Of a stretch of 64,000 nucleotides of DNA, positions 8,895 to 18,603 are shown in pieces. The DNA is taken from assembly GCF_030294945.1 (NCBI RefSeq), contig NZ_AP018448.1, positions 1,984,001 to 2,048,000 of the forward strand. The letters are read 5' to 3'. A program made the translations under genes and the position numbers. This stretch comes from Streptomyces graminofaciens (GTDB lineage Bacteria; Actinomycetota; Actinomycetes; Streptomycetales; Streptomycetaceae). Below the pieces are notes generated by a model. That model was not told where the DNA came from and did not search any database. It was given only the letters and a program-made list of their open reading frames with translations. The first letter of the stretch is position 1; each line of letters begins with the position of its first letter.

Positions 8895-9039
8895 ACGGGT
8901 CCTTCCGACTCGTCTCAGACAACCCGACCCGACGGGTCGGACAGGTGAAGGGCAGCCGGCGTGCTCGAAGGATGCGCAGCAGCTGCACGGGCCGCCCGCT
9001 CGACATCGCCACAGCGTCTAGCGATCCCTGGCTTCTTGC

Positions 9040-10350
9040 TCAGGCTGCTTGCGCGACTGCCTTGTCGAACGCGGTGGGATCGAAGTAGACGTGCTCGGAG
9101 ACGACCCTGCCGTCCATGACCGTGTCCACGAGCGTGGCGTACCACCTGACTGGGACGCCGCCCTCCGGCGCGCCGGGTCCGACGTACCGGGCCCTGCACA
9201 ACAGCTCCCCGACGACGTTGGTGCTGGTCGCGACCAGTGTCACGAACTCCACCTCGACCTGACCATCGGCGAACAGGGCGTTGTAACGCTTCACGTGCTC
9301 TCGGAAGGCCGCCTTGCCTCGCACCGGCTCGTCCGGGAACGGCATGTCCGTATAGACCATGTCATCCGCGAAGCAGTCGATCAGGTCGTCGAGGTCGGTG
9401 CGCGCCCATGCGGAGATCAGGCGCCGGAAGAGGGCCTCGTTGTCGCGCGCACGCTGCAGTGTCTGCTCGGCGTCCATCTCGGCCCGCGCTTTCCCGGACG
9501 GTCGTAGCTGCCCTGCTTGCTCCGCCAGAAACGCGTCGATATCGCGTGGCGGACGACCGGTCACCCGCTCGACCTCACCCGTGACGGTGGCCGTCTCCCC
9601 TGCGATGATGCTCTCGGCGATTCGGGTCATGTAGGCGACGAAACCTTCGTCGAGCCCGTCGGCGCGCATGCGCGTCTCGGCCTCACGGAGGCTCTCCTCG
9701 ACACCCGTGACGGGGCTGTCGGCGACCGCGGTGATGCGCTCGGCGAGCTGGTCCAGGGTCAGTGCGTCCGGACCGGTGAGGTCGAGCGCCTGACCAGCCG
9801 CCCCGCCGTTGACGAGCACCTCCGCCGCGACCTCCGCGATGTCGCGGGCGTCGATCCACGCGGTGGCAGAGCCACCGGTGGTCATGACGATGATCCGGTC
9901 GTCGCGGACCATGGGGCCGAAGAAGTACTCATCGACGATGTCCTGCATGAACCAGCTCGGGCGCAGGATCGTCCACTCCAAGTCGCTGGACTCCACCGCC
10001 AGCTCCATCTGCCGCTCGGTGACGTCGCCGGGCCGGGTCTGGGCCGCGCACTCGGAGAGGAACACGAGGCGGGTGGCGCGGACGGCCTTCACGGCGTCCA
10101 GGAACCTGCCCACCACCTTGACGACATCCGCGGACTCGGGCTTCACGAGGTACACACCGTCGACGCCGTCGAGCGCGGGGCCCCACGTCGACTCGTCATG
10201 CCAGTCGAACCGCTCGGTATCGGCCCCCGTCACGTCGAGTTGCTCAGGGTTGCGCGAGGCGGCCCGTACCGTGGCGCCTCGGGACACCAGGCCTGCTACG
10301 ACGTGTCGCCCAGTCTTGCCACTGGCGCCGATGACCAGGATTCGGCTCAC
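9040..10350 (-). CDS. NmrA-like NAD(P)-binding protein fused to a SnoaL-like domain
   Basis: A 436-residue two-domain protein. Residues 1 to about 285 form an NmrA/atypical SDR domain: GASGKTG at residues 8-14, LVFLSECAAQ, LRPSWFMQD. A short linker follows. Residues from about 310 to 436 form a SnoaL-like (NTF2 fold) domain with DLDDLIDCFADDMVYTDMPFP and a hydrophobic pocket pattern. GTG at 10350 follows AAGGAC. NmrA proteins bind NADPH and act as redox sensors or quinone reductases. SnoaL domains act as cyclases, isomerases or hydratases on small aromatic substrates. The fusion suggests reductase plus isomerase action on a quinone-like intermediate (inference). The two halves are in one uninterrupted frame. 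Confidence 0.82.
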   Translation of the reverse strand: MSRILVIGASGKTGRHVVAGLVSRGATVRAASRNPEQLDVTGADTERFDWHDESTWGPALDGVDGVYLVKPESADVVKVVGRFLDAVKAVRATRLVFLSECAAQTRPGDVTERQMELAVESSDLEWTILRPSWFMQDIVDEYFFGPMVRDDRIIVMTTGGSATAWIDARDIAEVAAEVLVNGGAAGQALDLTGPDALTLDQLAERITAVADSPVTGVEESLREAETRMRADGLDEGFVAYMTRIAESIIAGETATVTGEVERVTGRPPRDIDAFLAEQAGQLRPSGKARAEMDAEQTLQRARDNEALFRRLISAWARTDLDDLIDCFADDMVYTDMPFPDEPVRGKAAFREHVKRYNALFADGQVEVEFVTLVATSTNVVGELLCRARYVGPGAPEGGVPVRWYATLVDTVMDGRVVSEHVYFDPTAFDKAVAQAA

Positions 10351-10946
10351 GGTAAGTCCTTAGGTCTAATGCACATGACCACACGTCTTGGTGGCGAGTG
10401 CCCTGAGTCTGCTTGGCAGTCCGGCCGCCCGGCGGCCGGACTGCCCCCGCTGAACGATGCCGTATCTCAAGGCCGGGTGGGTTGTGCGATACCGCAGAGG
10501 GATCAGCCGACTTTACGCATCCGCACAAATCGGGTCCCGAGCCGGTCGCTACCGGTCTGCTGTGGAGAAGGCTCATCTAGCCGAGCACCGGGGCTGTTGG
10601 TATCGAAAAGCCCACCGGCGCTTGACTCGACGGTGCGGTGATCTGCGGCATCACAGCGATCGTGAACCTCTGCCCGCCTCGCGCGCCAAGGCCTTGTGTC
10701 CCCGCACGAAGAACGCCGGACCGTTTGGCTCCTCGGCGCATTGAGCTGACTGGAGGCTGCGGCGATTCTGTGACCACCGTCAACCGACCCTGCGGAGCGA
10801 CGATCACAAGTGCAGCACAGAGCTTCGGTTGGCTGAGCCCCGCCTCCGCTGAGCAGGACTCCTGGTCGTCCCCCGACGGCCTTGCCTGGAGGCGGCCCGG
10901 CGGCGTCGGACAGCCGTGGCCCGACGAGCGAGAGAGAAGACTTCTT
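10351..10946. other. Divergent intergenic region
   Basis: About 600 bases between the leftward NmrA-SnoaL gene and the rightward DAO-type oxidase gene. It should hold promoters in both directions. Apart from the hairpin at 10416-10444 I see no gene, repeat or clear operator. Short frames on both strands lack any family signature. Confidence 0.45.
10416..10444. terminator. GC-rich perfect hairpin
   Basis: Arms GCAGTCCGGCCGCC and GGCGGCCGGACTGC are exact reverse complements around a single base, giving a very strong stem. There is no T-run. It sits 66 bases upstream of the NmrA gene start, between divergent genes, so it may be a relic terminator or a regulatory stem rather than the end of a present gene. 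Confidence 0.4.
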
Positions 10947-12335
10947 ATGCACGACTACAGCCCTTCCCTCACAGATCTGACCCTCTGGCACGATGAGGCG
11001 GGAGGTGACTGGGGCCCCAAGGAGGTCCTGGACCGTGACCACCACGTCGATGTGGCGATCGTCGGCGGCGGATACACCGGGCTGTGGACGGCCTACTACC
11101 TCGCCAAGACCGACCCCTCGCTCCGTATCGCGGTGCTGGAAAGCCACTTCGTCGGTTTCGGAGCCTCGGGCCGCAACGGCGGATGGTGCTCCGCCATTTT
11201 CCCCGCCAGCCTGCGGAAGGTCGCGGGCGTCAGTTCCCGTGACGCGGCCGTCCGTATGCAGCGGACCATGAACGACACTGTGCGAGAGATCCAGGACGTC
11301 GTCGTCGCGGAAGGCATCGACTGCGACTTCCAGTCCGGCGGCTATCTGGGCGTGGCGAGGAACCCGGCCCAGTGGGTGCGGGCGCAACGGGAGGTGGCCG
11401 GCTGGCGGGACTGGGGCTTCGGAAGCGATCACATGCGGCTCCTGGAGACCGAGGAGTTGGTGGACCGGGTGCGCATGTCCGATGCCCTCGGTGCAACCTT
11501 CACACCACACTGTGCGGCGTTGCAGCCGGCCAAGCTGGCCCGCGGGCTGGCCGACACCGTCCGAGCAGCCGGGGTGCGAATCTACGAAGACACCCACGTG
11601 CGCAGAATCGCCCCCCGCACGCTCGACACCAACCGTGGCCGGATCACGGCCGATGTCGTCGTCCGTGCCACGGAGGGGTACACCGCCCAACTCCCGGGCG
11701 CGCGGCGCGACGTGGTGCCGATGTATTCCTTGATGGTGGCGACAGAGCCCCTGCCGGACGCTGTCTGGGAGGAGATCGGATTGCATGATCGCGCCACCTT
11801 CAGCGACAAGCGCCACCTGCGCATCTACGGGCAGCGCACGGCGGACGGTCGTCTCGCCTTCGGTGGGCGCGGCGCTCCCTACCACTTCGCCTCACGGGTG
11901 GAAAGCACTTTCGACAATGATCCCGCCGTCCACGCCATGCTCCGTCACATTCTGGTGGAGCTGTTCCCAGCAGTCCGTGGGGTGCGGTTCACCCATGCCT
12001 GGGGCGGCAACCTCGGAATCCCCCGGGACTGGGTCCCCTCTGTGACGTACGACCGCCGCACAGGGCTCGCTCAGGCGAGCGGATACGTCGGGGACGGAGT
12101 CGCCACCGCGAATCTCGCCGGCCGTACGCTGGCCGCCGAGATCCTCGACCTGGACAGTGACATCCGGTCACTTCCCTGGGTCGGCCATCGCTCACCGAAG
12201 TGGGAACCGGAACCCCTGCGCTGGCTGGGAGTGAACGCCGGTACACTGGCCTTCACCGTGGCCGACCGCACGGAACAGCGTTCGGGCCGCCCCTCCCGCC
12301 TCGCCACAAACTTCTGGCGAGTGCTGGGCCACTGA
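10947..12335 (+). CDS. FAD-dependent amine oxidoreductase, DAO family (gamma-glutamylputrescine oxidase-like)
   Basis: A 462-residue flavoprotein. The N-terminal extension with TLWHDEAGGDWGP is followed by VAIVGGGYTGLWTAYYLAK, the Rossmann GxGxxG near residue 40, then FGASGRNGGW. That last motif is shared with PuuB-like and glycine-oxidase-like enzymes. The ATG at 10947 follows AGAGAGAAGA. The C-terminal half has the DAO substrate domain with VRFTHAWGGNLG and a flavin-contacting GYVGDGV. The family oxidises secondary or primary amines with release of H2O2. The PucR gene starts 153 bases downstream on the same strand and may control it. In this cluster it could oxidise an amine side chain; the specific substrate is unknown. 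Confidence 0.85.
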   Translation: MHDYSPSLTDLTLWHDEAGGDWGPKEVLDRDHHVDVAIVGGGYTGLWTAYYLAKTDPSLRIAVLESHFVGFGASGRNGGWCSAIFPASLRKVAGVSSRDAAVRMQRTMNDTVREIQDVVVAEGIDCDFQSGGYLGVARNPAQWVRAQREVAGWRDWGFGSDHMRLLETEELVDRVRMSDALGATFTPHCAALQPAKLARGLADTVRAAGVRIYEDTHVRRIAPRTLDTNRGRITADVVVRATEGYTAQLPGARRDVVPMYSLMVATEPLPDAVWEEIGLHDRATFSDKRHLRIYGQRTADGRLAFGGRGAPYHFASRVESTFDNDPAVHAMLRHILVELFPAVRGVRFTHAWGGNLGIPRDWVPSVTYDRRTGLAQASGYVGDGVATANLAGRTLAAEILDLDSDIRSLPWVGHRSPKWEPEPLRWLGVNAGTLAFTVADRTEQRSGRPSRLATNFWRVLGH

Positions 12336-12488
12336 GTTCAGCGTGCGCGGACACGGTCACGGACCTGCCCGACCAGCTGGCCTCAGGCCGCTCACGCCGA
12401 CGGCGCGGATGGCCCGGCCTCCAGCCTGAACACCCACAGGGATACGTCGGCAGCGGTCCCCTCCTCCGCATGAGAATCCAGGTGCCTG

Positions 12489-13994
12489 ATGAGCATCACG
12501 ATCAAGGAGCTGGTTGCACTTCCCTCTCTCCGGACCCGTTTCCTGGCCGGGCGCTCCGGAGAGGACCGGGCGGTGCAGTGGGCGCACACGTGCGAGCTAC
12601 CCGATCCGTGGAACTGGCTGGGAACCGGGGACCTGCTGCTGTGCGACGGGTACAGCTTTCCTGCTGAGGCCAAGCAGCAGGTGCGATTCCTGGAGAACTT
12701 GGCGCAGGCAGCCCTTTCCGGCATTGCGTTCGCGGAGGGCCTGCACGCGCCCGCTCTCGCGCCCGAAGCAGCGGCCGCGGCGGACGCCCTGGAGTTCCCC
12801 GTGCTGGAGACGGCGTACGCGGTCCCGTTCGTCACTGTCGCCCGAACAGTGGCCGACAGCAACAGCCAGGAAGCCAGCACACGGCTCACCAAGATCATTC
12901 GCCTCTACGACGTCCTGCGCCGGGCGCACCAGTCCAATTTCCGCGGCGACACTCTGCTCGACCAACTCGGCGACGAAGCCGGCGCCCGACTGTACGTCGT
13001 CGGCGTCAGCACCGGGGAACCCCTTCTGCCGACCAGGCACCCGTTCCCCGCACCATTTCGCCAGGCACTGATCGAAACGGTCAAGGCGCGGGGCGGGCCA
13101 TTGCCGACCTTCCTGCGCCTGGCCATCGCCGACGAGTCCCTCCTGACGCTTCCCCTGGCAGCAGGCCATCGCGCCGTGCTCGTCGTCCAGCCACTGGCAC
13201 CCGGTGCTGCGCCTGACCTGGTGGTACTGCAGCACGTCGCCACCATCGCCGACATGGAGGTGGAGCGTCGAGCGGCGTCCGCGCTCCGGCGCAGGGAGAG
13301 CGGCGCACGCCTGCTGGGACAGTTGGTGGACGGCGCCATCGATCTGGAGGCTGCCGAGACCCGCCTGTCCGCGATGGGTCTGGAAAACCGGCCCTGGCGG
13401 TTGGTTTGCATCGGCGGTGACACCTCAGTCACCGTGGAAGACGTCCAGGCTTGGCTCAGTGCCAAGAGAATCCGTCATCTCGTGGCGGAGCGCCGCGATG
13501 AACTGCTGATTCTGCTGCCGGACGCACAGCCTGCCGAGGAACTCTTCAGCAGTGAACGCGAGCCAGAGGTCCGGGTCGGCATCAGCCACCCCGTGCACAG
13601 CCTCAAGGGTATGGGAGACGCCGCCCGCCAGGCCCGGTGGGCTATGGAGGCGGCACGCAGCGAGGGACGCCGCGTCGTGATGTACGGAGACCAGTCAGCC
13701 GCGTTCCTGCCGAGGACCGTGGCGGAAGGAGAGGCGGTCGTCGCCCGGATACTCGGCCCGGTCATCGCCTACGACGCCGACAACGACTCCCAGCTCATGC
13801 ACTCGCTCGAGGTGTTCATGGACAGCAACCGCTCCTGGAAGGAGGGTGCCGACCGGCTGGGCATCCACCGCCAGACGCTGGCCTATCGGATGCACCGGGT
13901 CGAGGAGCTCACCGGTCGGAAGTTGCATAGTCTGCAAGGGCAGACCGAGCTCTACCTGGCCCTGCAGACCATGCGGATGCTCAACGGCGGGTAG
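12489..13994 (+). CDS. PucR family transcriptional regulator
   Basis: A 501-residue regulator with full architecture. The N-terminal PucR ligand domain begins ITIKELVALPSLRTRFLAGRS and continues through WAHTCELPDPWNWLGTGDLLL. A central GGDEF-like CdaR region follows. The C-terminal HTH_30 domain (ADRLGIHRQTLAYRMHRVEELTG, about residues 453-475) is followed by ELYLALQTMRML. PucR proteins classically activate purine catabolism and are common beside amine and pyrimidine catabolic genes. It is tandem to the DAO-type oxidase gene. It shares only family-level features with the PucR protein at 5893 and the broken one at 31847. Confidence 0.92.
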   Translation: MSITIKELVALPSLRTRFLAGRSGEDRAVQWAHTCELPDPWNWLGTGDLLLCDGYSFPAEAKQQVRFLENLAQAALSGIAFAEGLHAPALAPEAAAAADALEFPVLETAYAVPFVTVARTVADSNSQEASTRLTKIIRLYDVLRRAHQSNFRGDTLLDQLGDEAGARLYVVGVSTGEPLLPTRHPFPAPFRQALIETVKARGGPLPTFLRLAIADESLLTLPLAAGHRAVLVVQPLAPGAAPDLVVLQHVATIADMEVERRAASALRRRESGARLLGQLVDGAIDLEAAETRLSAMGLENRPWRLVCIGGDTSVTVEDVQAWLSAKRIRHLVAERRDELLILLPDAQPAEELFSSEREPEVRVGISHPVHSLKGMGDAARQARWAMEAARSEGRRVVMYGDQSAAFLPRTVAEGEAVVARILGPVIAYDADNDSQLMHSLEVFMDSNRSWKEGADRLGIHRQTLAYRMHRVEELTGRKLHSLQGQTELYLALQTMRMLNGG

Positions 13995-14373
13995 ACCCGC
14001 TCATGGAGGCCGGCGCGATCGTTCGTCGGCATGATCAGGCTGGTCATGGGCGACTGTCCGCGGTGAAGATCGTCGGGTGACCTCTCCGAGTGTCCTCGGC
14101 TCACGGGTGGGCGGGGACGTCGCGCCGTTTCAAGTGACCGTCGGAGCAGGGCTTGCAGCACGGTGAAGGCGGTTGCCAGGTCGTTGCGCAAAGCCCCGGT
14201 GGCAGCGATCCGTAACGCCGGCCTCCGCGCGTCATGCGAGCGGCGGGCGGGAGGCGGTGGCGGAGCCGCTTCGGTCCATGGCCAACTCACCGTCCATCAG
14301 GAGGTTCAGCTCAGCAACGCCCGGAGAAGGCACGGTTCCCGGGCTCCCCCTTCGTGTCGACTTGCATCAAGGC
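13995..14373. other. Intergenic stretch, nothing recognised
   Basis: About 380 bases between the convergent PucR and moaX genes. No gene, strong terminator or repeat was identified. A leftward frame around 13952-14290 has low-complexity PR-rich translation and no ribosome site, so I do not call it. Confidence 0.4.
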
Positions 14374-15039
14374 TCATGGCCCCATGCCAATCCACTCGGC
14401 TCCGTCAAGGGAGACCTCCTTCTTCCAGATCGGCACTTCCTCCTTGAGTAGCTCTATACACGCACGAGCGGCCTCGAACGCCTCAGCACGATGCGGAGCC
14501 GCTGCTGCGAGAATCACGGCGGTCTCACCGACTTCCAACCGCCCCGTGCGGTGGGCGATCCCGACACGAACACCAGGAGCAATCGCCTCACACCGTCGAA
14601 TGATGTCGGCCAGGACCTTCAGGGCCATGCTCCGGTACGCCTCGTACTCCAAGCGCGTCACCGAACGCCCCTGGTTGTGATCGCGCACGGTGCCGATGAA
14701 CACCACCGTGCCACCGTGTCCCGGCCCTCGGACGGCGTTCAGTACCTCATCCACGCTCAACGGTTCACCGCTCAAGCGGCAATACGTCTGCGAACCGCCC
14801 GCCACCGGCGGAATCAAGGCCACCACATCACCATCGGACAGGACACGGCTGGCCGCGGCGAAATCCTCGTTCACCGCCACCCGTGCATGACCACGATGCT
14901 GCGCCAAACCGGGGTACGACTCACACAGGCGATCGACAAGGCCCTCGGCCGTAGTGCCCTCGTCCACGGTCACCTTCTCCTCGCGGACGCCGGCGAGCCG
15001 TTCCCGAAGCGCCCCGAAGTACATCACCACGATCCGCAT
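14374..15039 (-). CDS. moaX: MoaX: fused MoaD-MoaE molybdopterin synthase
   Basis: A 221-residue fusion. Residues 1-82 are a MoaD ubiquitin-fold domain ([17 protein letters not shown]) ending with [10 protein letters not shown], i.e. the Gly-Gly tail is kept internally at G81-G82. The next residue is Ser83, followed by a MoaE domain ([45 protein letters not shown]). The lysines at the end are the MoaE active-site region. Molybdopterin synthase converts cyclic pyranopterin monophosphate to molybdopterin using sulfur on the MoaD C-terminal glycine. The ATG lies one base after the moaA stop, so moaA and moaX form an operon. The fusion resembles mycobacterial MoaX, in which I recall cleavage after a Gly82. 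The genes probably supply cofactor for the hydroxylase encoded at 3075-4486. Confidence 0.93.
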   Translation of the reverse strand: MRIVVMYFGALRERLAGVREEKVTVDEGTTAEGLVDRLCESYPGLAQHRGHARVAVNEDFAAASRVLSDGDVVALIPPVAGGSQTYCRLSGEPLSVDEVLNAVRGPGHGGTVVFIGTVRDHNQGRSVTRLEYEAYRSMALKVLADIIRRCEAIAPGVRVGIAHRTGRLEVGETAVILAAAAPHRAEAFEAARACIELLKEEVPIWKKEVSLDGAEWIGMGP

Positions 15040-15040
15040 G

Positions 15041-16027
15041 TCACCCTCCGATCGCCGACATCGGCCTGGCCGGCTGGAGAAAGTCAGGGGCGTCGATGCC
15101 CGCGCCGGCCTTCTTCGCCCACATCGCGGCCTTCCATCGTGCTGCGATTTCGGCATCGTTGGCCCCGGCACGCAGGAGTCCCCGGAGGTCGGATTCTTCA
15201 CGCGCGAACAAGCAGTTGCGGACCTGGCCGTCCGCGGTCAGCCGGGTCCGGTCACAGGAACCGCAGAAGGGCAGCGTCACCGCGGCGATGATGCCCACCC
15301 GGCCCGGGCCTCCGTCCACCACCCAGGTCTCCGCTGGATCGCTCCCGCGCTGCCGCTCGTCCTGGCTCAGGTCGAACACCGGTACCAGCAGGTTGAAGAT
15401 CTCCGTCGCGGTGACCATGCGCTCCCGCGTCCAGCCGTGCTGGGCGTCCAATGGCATCTGCTCGATGAACCGAAGCTCGTACTCTCGGTCGAGGCACCAG
15501 CGCAGCAGGTCCGGCGCCTCGTCGTCATTGACGCCTCGCATGAGAACCGCGTTCACCTTGACCGGCCGCATGCCTGCTTCGTGGGCTGCGGCGAGCCCGG
15601 CGACCACATCCGCGAGCCGATCTCGTCGTGCGAGTGCGCGAAACGTCTCGGATCTCAACGTGTCCAGGGAAACGTTGACCCGGTCGAGGCCGGCTTCACG
15701 CAGTGGTCCGGCAAGCCGCGCGAGCCCGATGCCATTGGTGGTCAACGACATCTGCGGCCGCGGTTCCAACGCCGCGACGCGTCCCACCACCTCCAGCAGG
15801 TCGCGTCGCAGCAGTGGTTCGCCACCGGTGAAGCGAACCTCCCGGATTCCCAGCTGCGTCACCGCGATGTGGATCAGCCGGACGATCTCGTCTGCCGTGA
15901 GCAACTCCGGCTTGGCGAGCCAGTCCAGGCCTTCTTCCGGCATGCAATATGTGCACCGCAGGTTGCAACGGTCTGTAAGCGACACCCGAAGGTCTCTCGC
16001 TATCCGGTCAAATGTGTCGATGAGCAC
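15041..16027 (-). CDS. moaA: GTP 3',8-cyclase MoaA (radical SAM)
   Basis: A 328-residue radical SAM enzyme. The N-terminal cluster motif is C21-N-L-R-C25-T-Y-C28. [13 protein letters not shown] and SLTTNGIGL follow. The second cluster is in the C-terminal region ([21 protein letters not shown]), and the protein ends in the catalytic Gly-Gly (SAIGG). I chose GTG 16027 (VLIDTFDR) because GAGGGAG lies 5 bases upstream and homologues begin there. Earlier TTG 16084 and ATG 16054 have no ribosome site. With MoaX it makes molybdopterin from GTP. MoaC and the later Moco genes are not seen here and must be elsewhere. Confidence 0.94.
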   Translation of the reverse strand: MLIDTFDRIARDLRVSLTDRCNLRCTYCMPEEGLDWLAKPELLTADEIVRLIHIAVTQLGIREVRFTGGEPLLRRDLLEVVGRVAALEPRPQMSLTTNGIGLARLAGPLREAGLDRVNVSLDTLRSETFRALARRDRLADVVAGLAAAHEAGMRPVKVNAVLMRGVNDDEAPDLLRWCLDREYELRFIEQMPLDAQHGWTRERMVTATEIFNLLVPVFDLSQDERQRGSDPAETWVVDGGPGRVGIIAAVTLPFCGSCDRTRLTADGQVRNCLFAREESDLRGLLRAGANDAEIAARWKAAMWAKKAGAGIDAPDFLQPARPMSAIGG

Positions 16028-16289
16028 GGGCTCTCCCTCGTGGTCACGCGACATGACATCCGGCCGAATGCCTTGCACAGCCAACGGAATTGCCGTGGAG
16101 CTGGTAGTCGGTCACCGCGCGCACCATCAGCTCGACCACGACCGAACATCCGATACTGCGAGACTCCGTTGCTGCAATGACTGACATGTGTATCTCCTCG
16201 TTCAGTGATTCCTTGACCAACCCCGTGCATCGGTCAACCTGGGACCAGGCTCGCCACTTCGATCCCTCAGGACGTCGGCGCAGCAGCGG

Positions 16290-17603
16290 TCAGGCTGAGC
16301 GATGCGTGAGATACGCGGCAACTCCGTCGGCGACGAGATGGCCGCTGTCGACCGCGCCCTCCATCCAACCGTTCAACATGGCGAAGGAGACGTCGCTACC
16401 GGCGAAGAAGACGCGCCCCTCAGGTTCGTTCATCGTCTTCGCGAACCGCCGCGCCCAACCAGGCGGATTGATGCGCCAGGTCCCGTCGCTGAATGGATCG
16501 GCGTTGAAGTCGTGCGCATCTACCTCCAGCACACGGGCACCGTCCAGGACAGGATCCAACGCCTTCTGCACCTGCTCGCGGTCGGTCGGGTCGAGCGGAT
16601 ACAGCCCTTCCGCGCCGAACGCCGACATCAGGGCCAGGTTGCGGTCGACCTGGTACTCAGTGACCACCATCTGCAGTCCGGCACGCCAACCCAGAGCGAA
16701 GAACCCCGCGGGTGCCCCCTCCACCAGGAAATTGACGCGATAACCGCGACCCGGGTGGTTGGCCGCGAGGGCAGCGGCCTTTGCGTCGCTCAGGACCGGT
16801 GACAGATCGATCTGTCGGATCGTGTTCGTAGGAACCGCCACCACACAAACTCGAGCCGAGAAGGTGTCACCCTCGACGGAGGTGACCAGGACCCCATTGT
16901 CGTCCTGCCGCACGGAATGGACGGGCGTGGAGAGAAGCAGGTCGATCCCCGCCTCGTCCACCATCCGGTGCAGCAGATCCTCCGTCCCGTTCGCGAACTT
17001 GTCCACCAGCACGCCGTGAAAGGCGTTGTAGGGGCTCTTTCCGAGGGTGGCGATGCAGCCGAGGGTGTGCAGGGCCGAGAAGTCGTGGGGGTGCCCACCG
17101 ACGTAGGTCGACAGTGCCGCAGTGTAGAAATCGTAGGTCGCCGGCGGCAGTTCCAGCGGACCGAGGAACTCGGCCCACGACACGTCGAGGTCTGCCAATG
17201 GCTGCATGTGCAGCGGCAGATGAGCGGAGATCCGTTCAGCAGCGCCGGCGATCGCCAGCCACGCTCGTTCGAGCGCGGTGATCTCGTCCGGTGGGACAGG
17301 GAACATGCTGAGCCGGTCCTCGATGAGGAAGCGGTAGTGGGTCAGGTCCGGGCTCTGCATGAGCGGTACGTCGTACCGCCGCACCTCGCGGGCGATGTTC
17401 GGCATGTAGTCGGTGGCGATCCAAGCGCCACCGAACTCCATGAGCTCCTCACGGTTCTTGAACTTGCGCGAGTAGGTCCGGCCGCCCACGCGGTCGCGCG
17501 CCTCGAGAAGGGTTACCGAGAAGCCTCGATCCCTCAAGTCGCGCGCTGCGGTCACTCCCGCGTACCCCGCACCGACGACGACAACATCCTTCTCATTCGT
17601 CAT
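16290..17603 (-). CDS. Flavin monoamine oxidase family protein (6-hydroxynicotine oxidase-like)
   Basis: A 437-residue oxidase. The N-terminus VVVVGAGYAGVTAARDL and LLEARDRVGGRTYSR (residues 33-46) bind FAD. The C-terminal signature GRVFFAGSDVSFAMLNGWMEGAVDSG (about 397-421) is the flavin-capping helix. ATG at 17603 follows AGAGGAAA. The HDFNADPFSDGTW stretch recalls 6-hydroxy-L-nicotine oxidase. The usual flavin N5-proximal lysine of this superfamily appears to be Arg289 (GRGYRVNFLVEG), although that alignment is by eye. It would oxidise a C-N bond of an amine side chain with release of H2O2. The gene lies upstream of moaA on the same strand, separated by 262 bases. Confidence 0.85.
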   Translation of the reverse strand: MTNEKDVVVVGAGYAGVTAARDLRDRGFSVTLLEARDRVGGRTYSRKFKNREELMEFGGAWIATDYMPNIAREVRRYDVPLMQSPDLTHYRFLIEDRLSMFPVPPDEITALERAWLAIAGAAERISAHLPLHMQPLADLDVSWAEFLGPLELPPATYDFYTAALSTYVGGHPHDFSALHTLGCIATLGKSPYNAFHGVLVDKFANGTEDLLHRMVDEAGIDLLLSTPVHSVRQDDNGVLVTSVEGDTFSARVCVVAVPTNTIRQIDLSPVLSDAKAAALAANHPGRGYRVNFLVEGAPAGFFALGWRAGLQMVVTEYQVDRNLALMSAFGAEGLYPLDPTDREQVQKALDPVLDGARVLEVDAHDFNADPFSDGTWRINPPGWARRFAKTMNEPEGRVFFAGSDVSFAMLNGWMEGAVDSGHLVADGVAAYLTHRSA

Positions 17604-17751
17604 GTTGCTGTGTTTCCTCTCGACATGTGCTCGAGGCCGCCGACCAGCACCAGCACACGACCAGCGACTCACAGCAGCCCGAGACCAGTCACCTCAAGCC
17701 AGCGGGGATGCCCACTTCGTCGGCACTGCGGCCCACCGGCATCACGGCTCT

Positions 17752-18603
17752 TCAGCGGCGGAAGACCACTGTCTTGCCGCCGTTGATCACGACACGGTGC
17801 TCCGCGTGCGCGGTCACCGCACGCGCAAGTGCCATCGCCTCCAGGTCGCGGCCTATCTCGGTCAGGTCCGTCGCGGAGTGACTGTGATCGACACGGGCGA
17901 AGTCCTGTTCGATGATCGGCCCCTCGTCGAGGTCCCCGGTCACATAGTGCGCGGTGGCGCCCACGACCTTGACGCCCCGGGCGTGGGCCTGGAAGTAGGG
18001 GCGGGCTCCCTTGAAGCTGGGGAGCAGACTGTGGTGGATGTTGATCGCTCGCCCGTGCAGTTCCCGGCACAGAGGGTCGGACAGGATCTGCATGTAGCGG
18101 GCCAGGACGACCGTCTCCGCGGAGTAGGCGGTGACGAGTTTGCGCAGCTCGTCCTCAGCCCACGGCTTTGTGTCCGGGGTGACGGGCACGTGGTGGAAAG
18201 GGATCCTGTGCCACTCGACGAGCTCCCGTAGATCGTCGTGGTTGGAAACGATCGCGACGATCTCCGCACGGAGCGAGCCGGTGCGGACTCTGTGCAACAG
18301 GTCGTTGAGGCAGTGCCCTTGCTTCGACACCATGACGAGCAGGCGGTGCCGATGGCCCGGGTCGTGAAGCGCTGCGTTCATGCCCAGCGGCTCCGCAACG
18401 CGCTGGAACTGTGAGCGGAGTTCTGAAAGGTCCGCTGAGCGGTCGGCGACGGCGTGGACCCTCATGAAGAACAGACCGGTCTCCTCGTCACCGAACTGCT
18501 GGCTTTCGCGAATGCTGAAACCGCGCTCGGCGAGGAAGCCGGCAACCGCCGCGACAATGCCCGGTCGGTCCGCACAGGACAGCGTCAAGACAATTTCGTT
18601 CAT
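17752..18603 (-). CDS. purU: Formyltetrahydrofolate deformylase PurU
   Basis: A 283-residue enzyme. The N-terminal ACT domain (IVLTLSCADRPGIVAAVAGFL) is followed by a formyltransferase-fold domain with the catalytic block INIHHSLLPSFKGARPY and GATAHYVTGDLDEGPII. It hydrolyses 10-formyl-tetrahydrofolate to formate and tetrahydrofolate. The ATG at 18603 shares its A with the TGA stop of the upstream demethylating oxidase (TGATG). Together with FolD it disposes of one-carbon units released by that oxidase. This gene trio is known from the nicotine regulon of pAO1, where a methylaminobutyrate oxidase, folD and purU occur together. Confidence 0.94.
   Translation of the reverse strand: MNEIVLTLSCADRPGIVAAVAGFLAERGFSIRESQQFGDEETGLFFMRVHAVADRSADLSELRSQFQRVAEPLGMNAALHDPGHRHRLLVMVSKQGHCLNDLLHRVRTGSLRAEIVAIVSNHDDLRELVEWHRIPFHHVPVTPDTKPWAEDELRKLVTAYSAETVVLARYMQILSDPLCRELHGRAINIHHSLLPSFKGARPYFQAHARGVKVVGATAHYVTGDLDEGPIIEQDFARVDHSHSATDLTEIGRDLEAMALARAVTAHAEHRVVINGGKTVVFRR

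Noticed and set aside
17628..18231. Plus-strand frames opposite purU
   Set aside because: They are antisense to a gene with ACT and formyltransferase motifs and carry no domain of their own.
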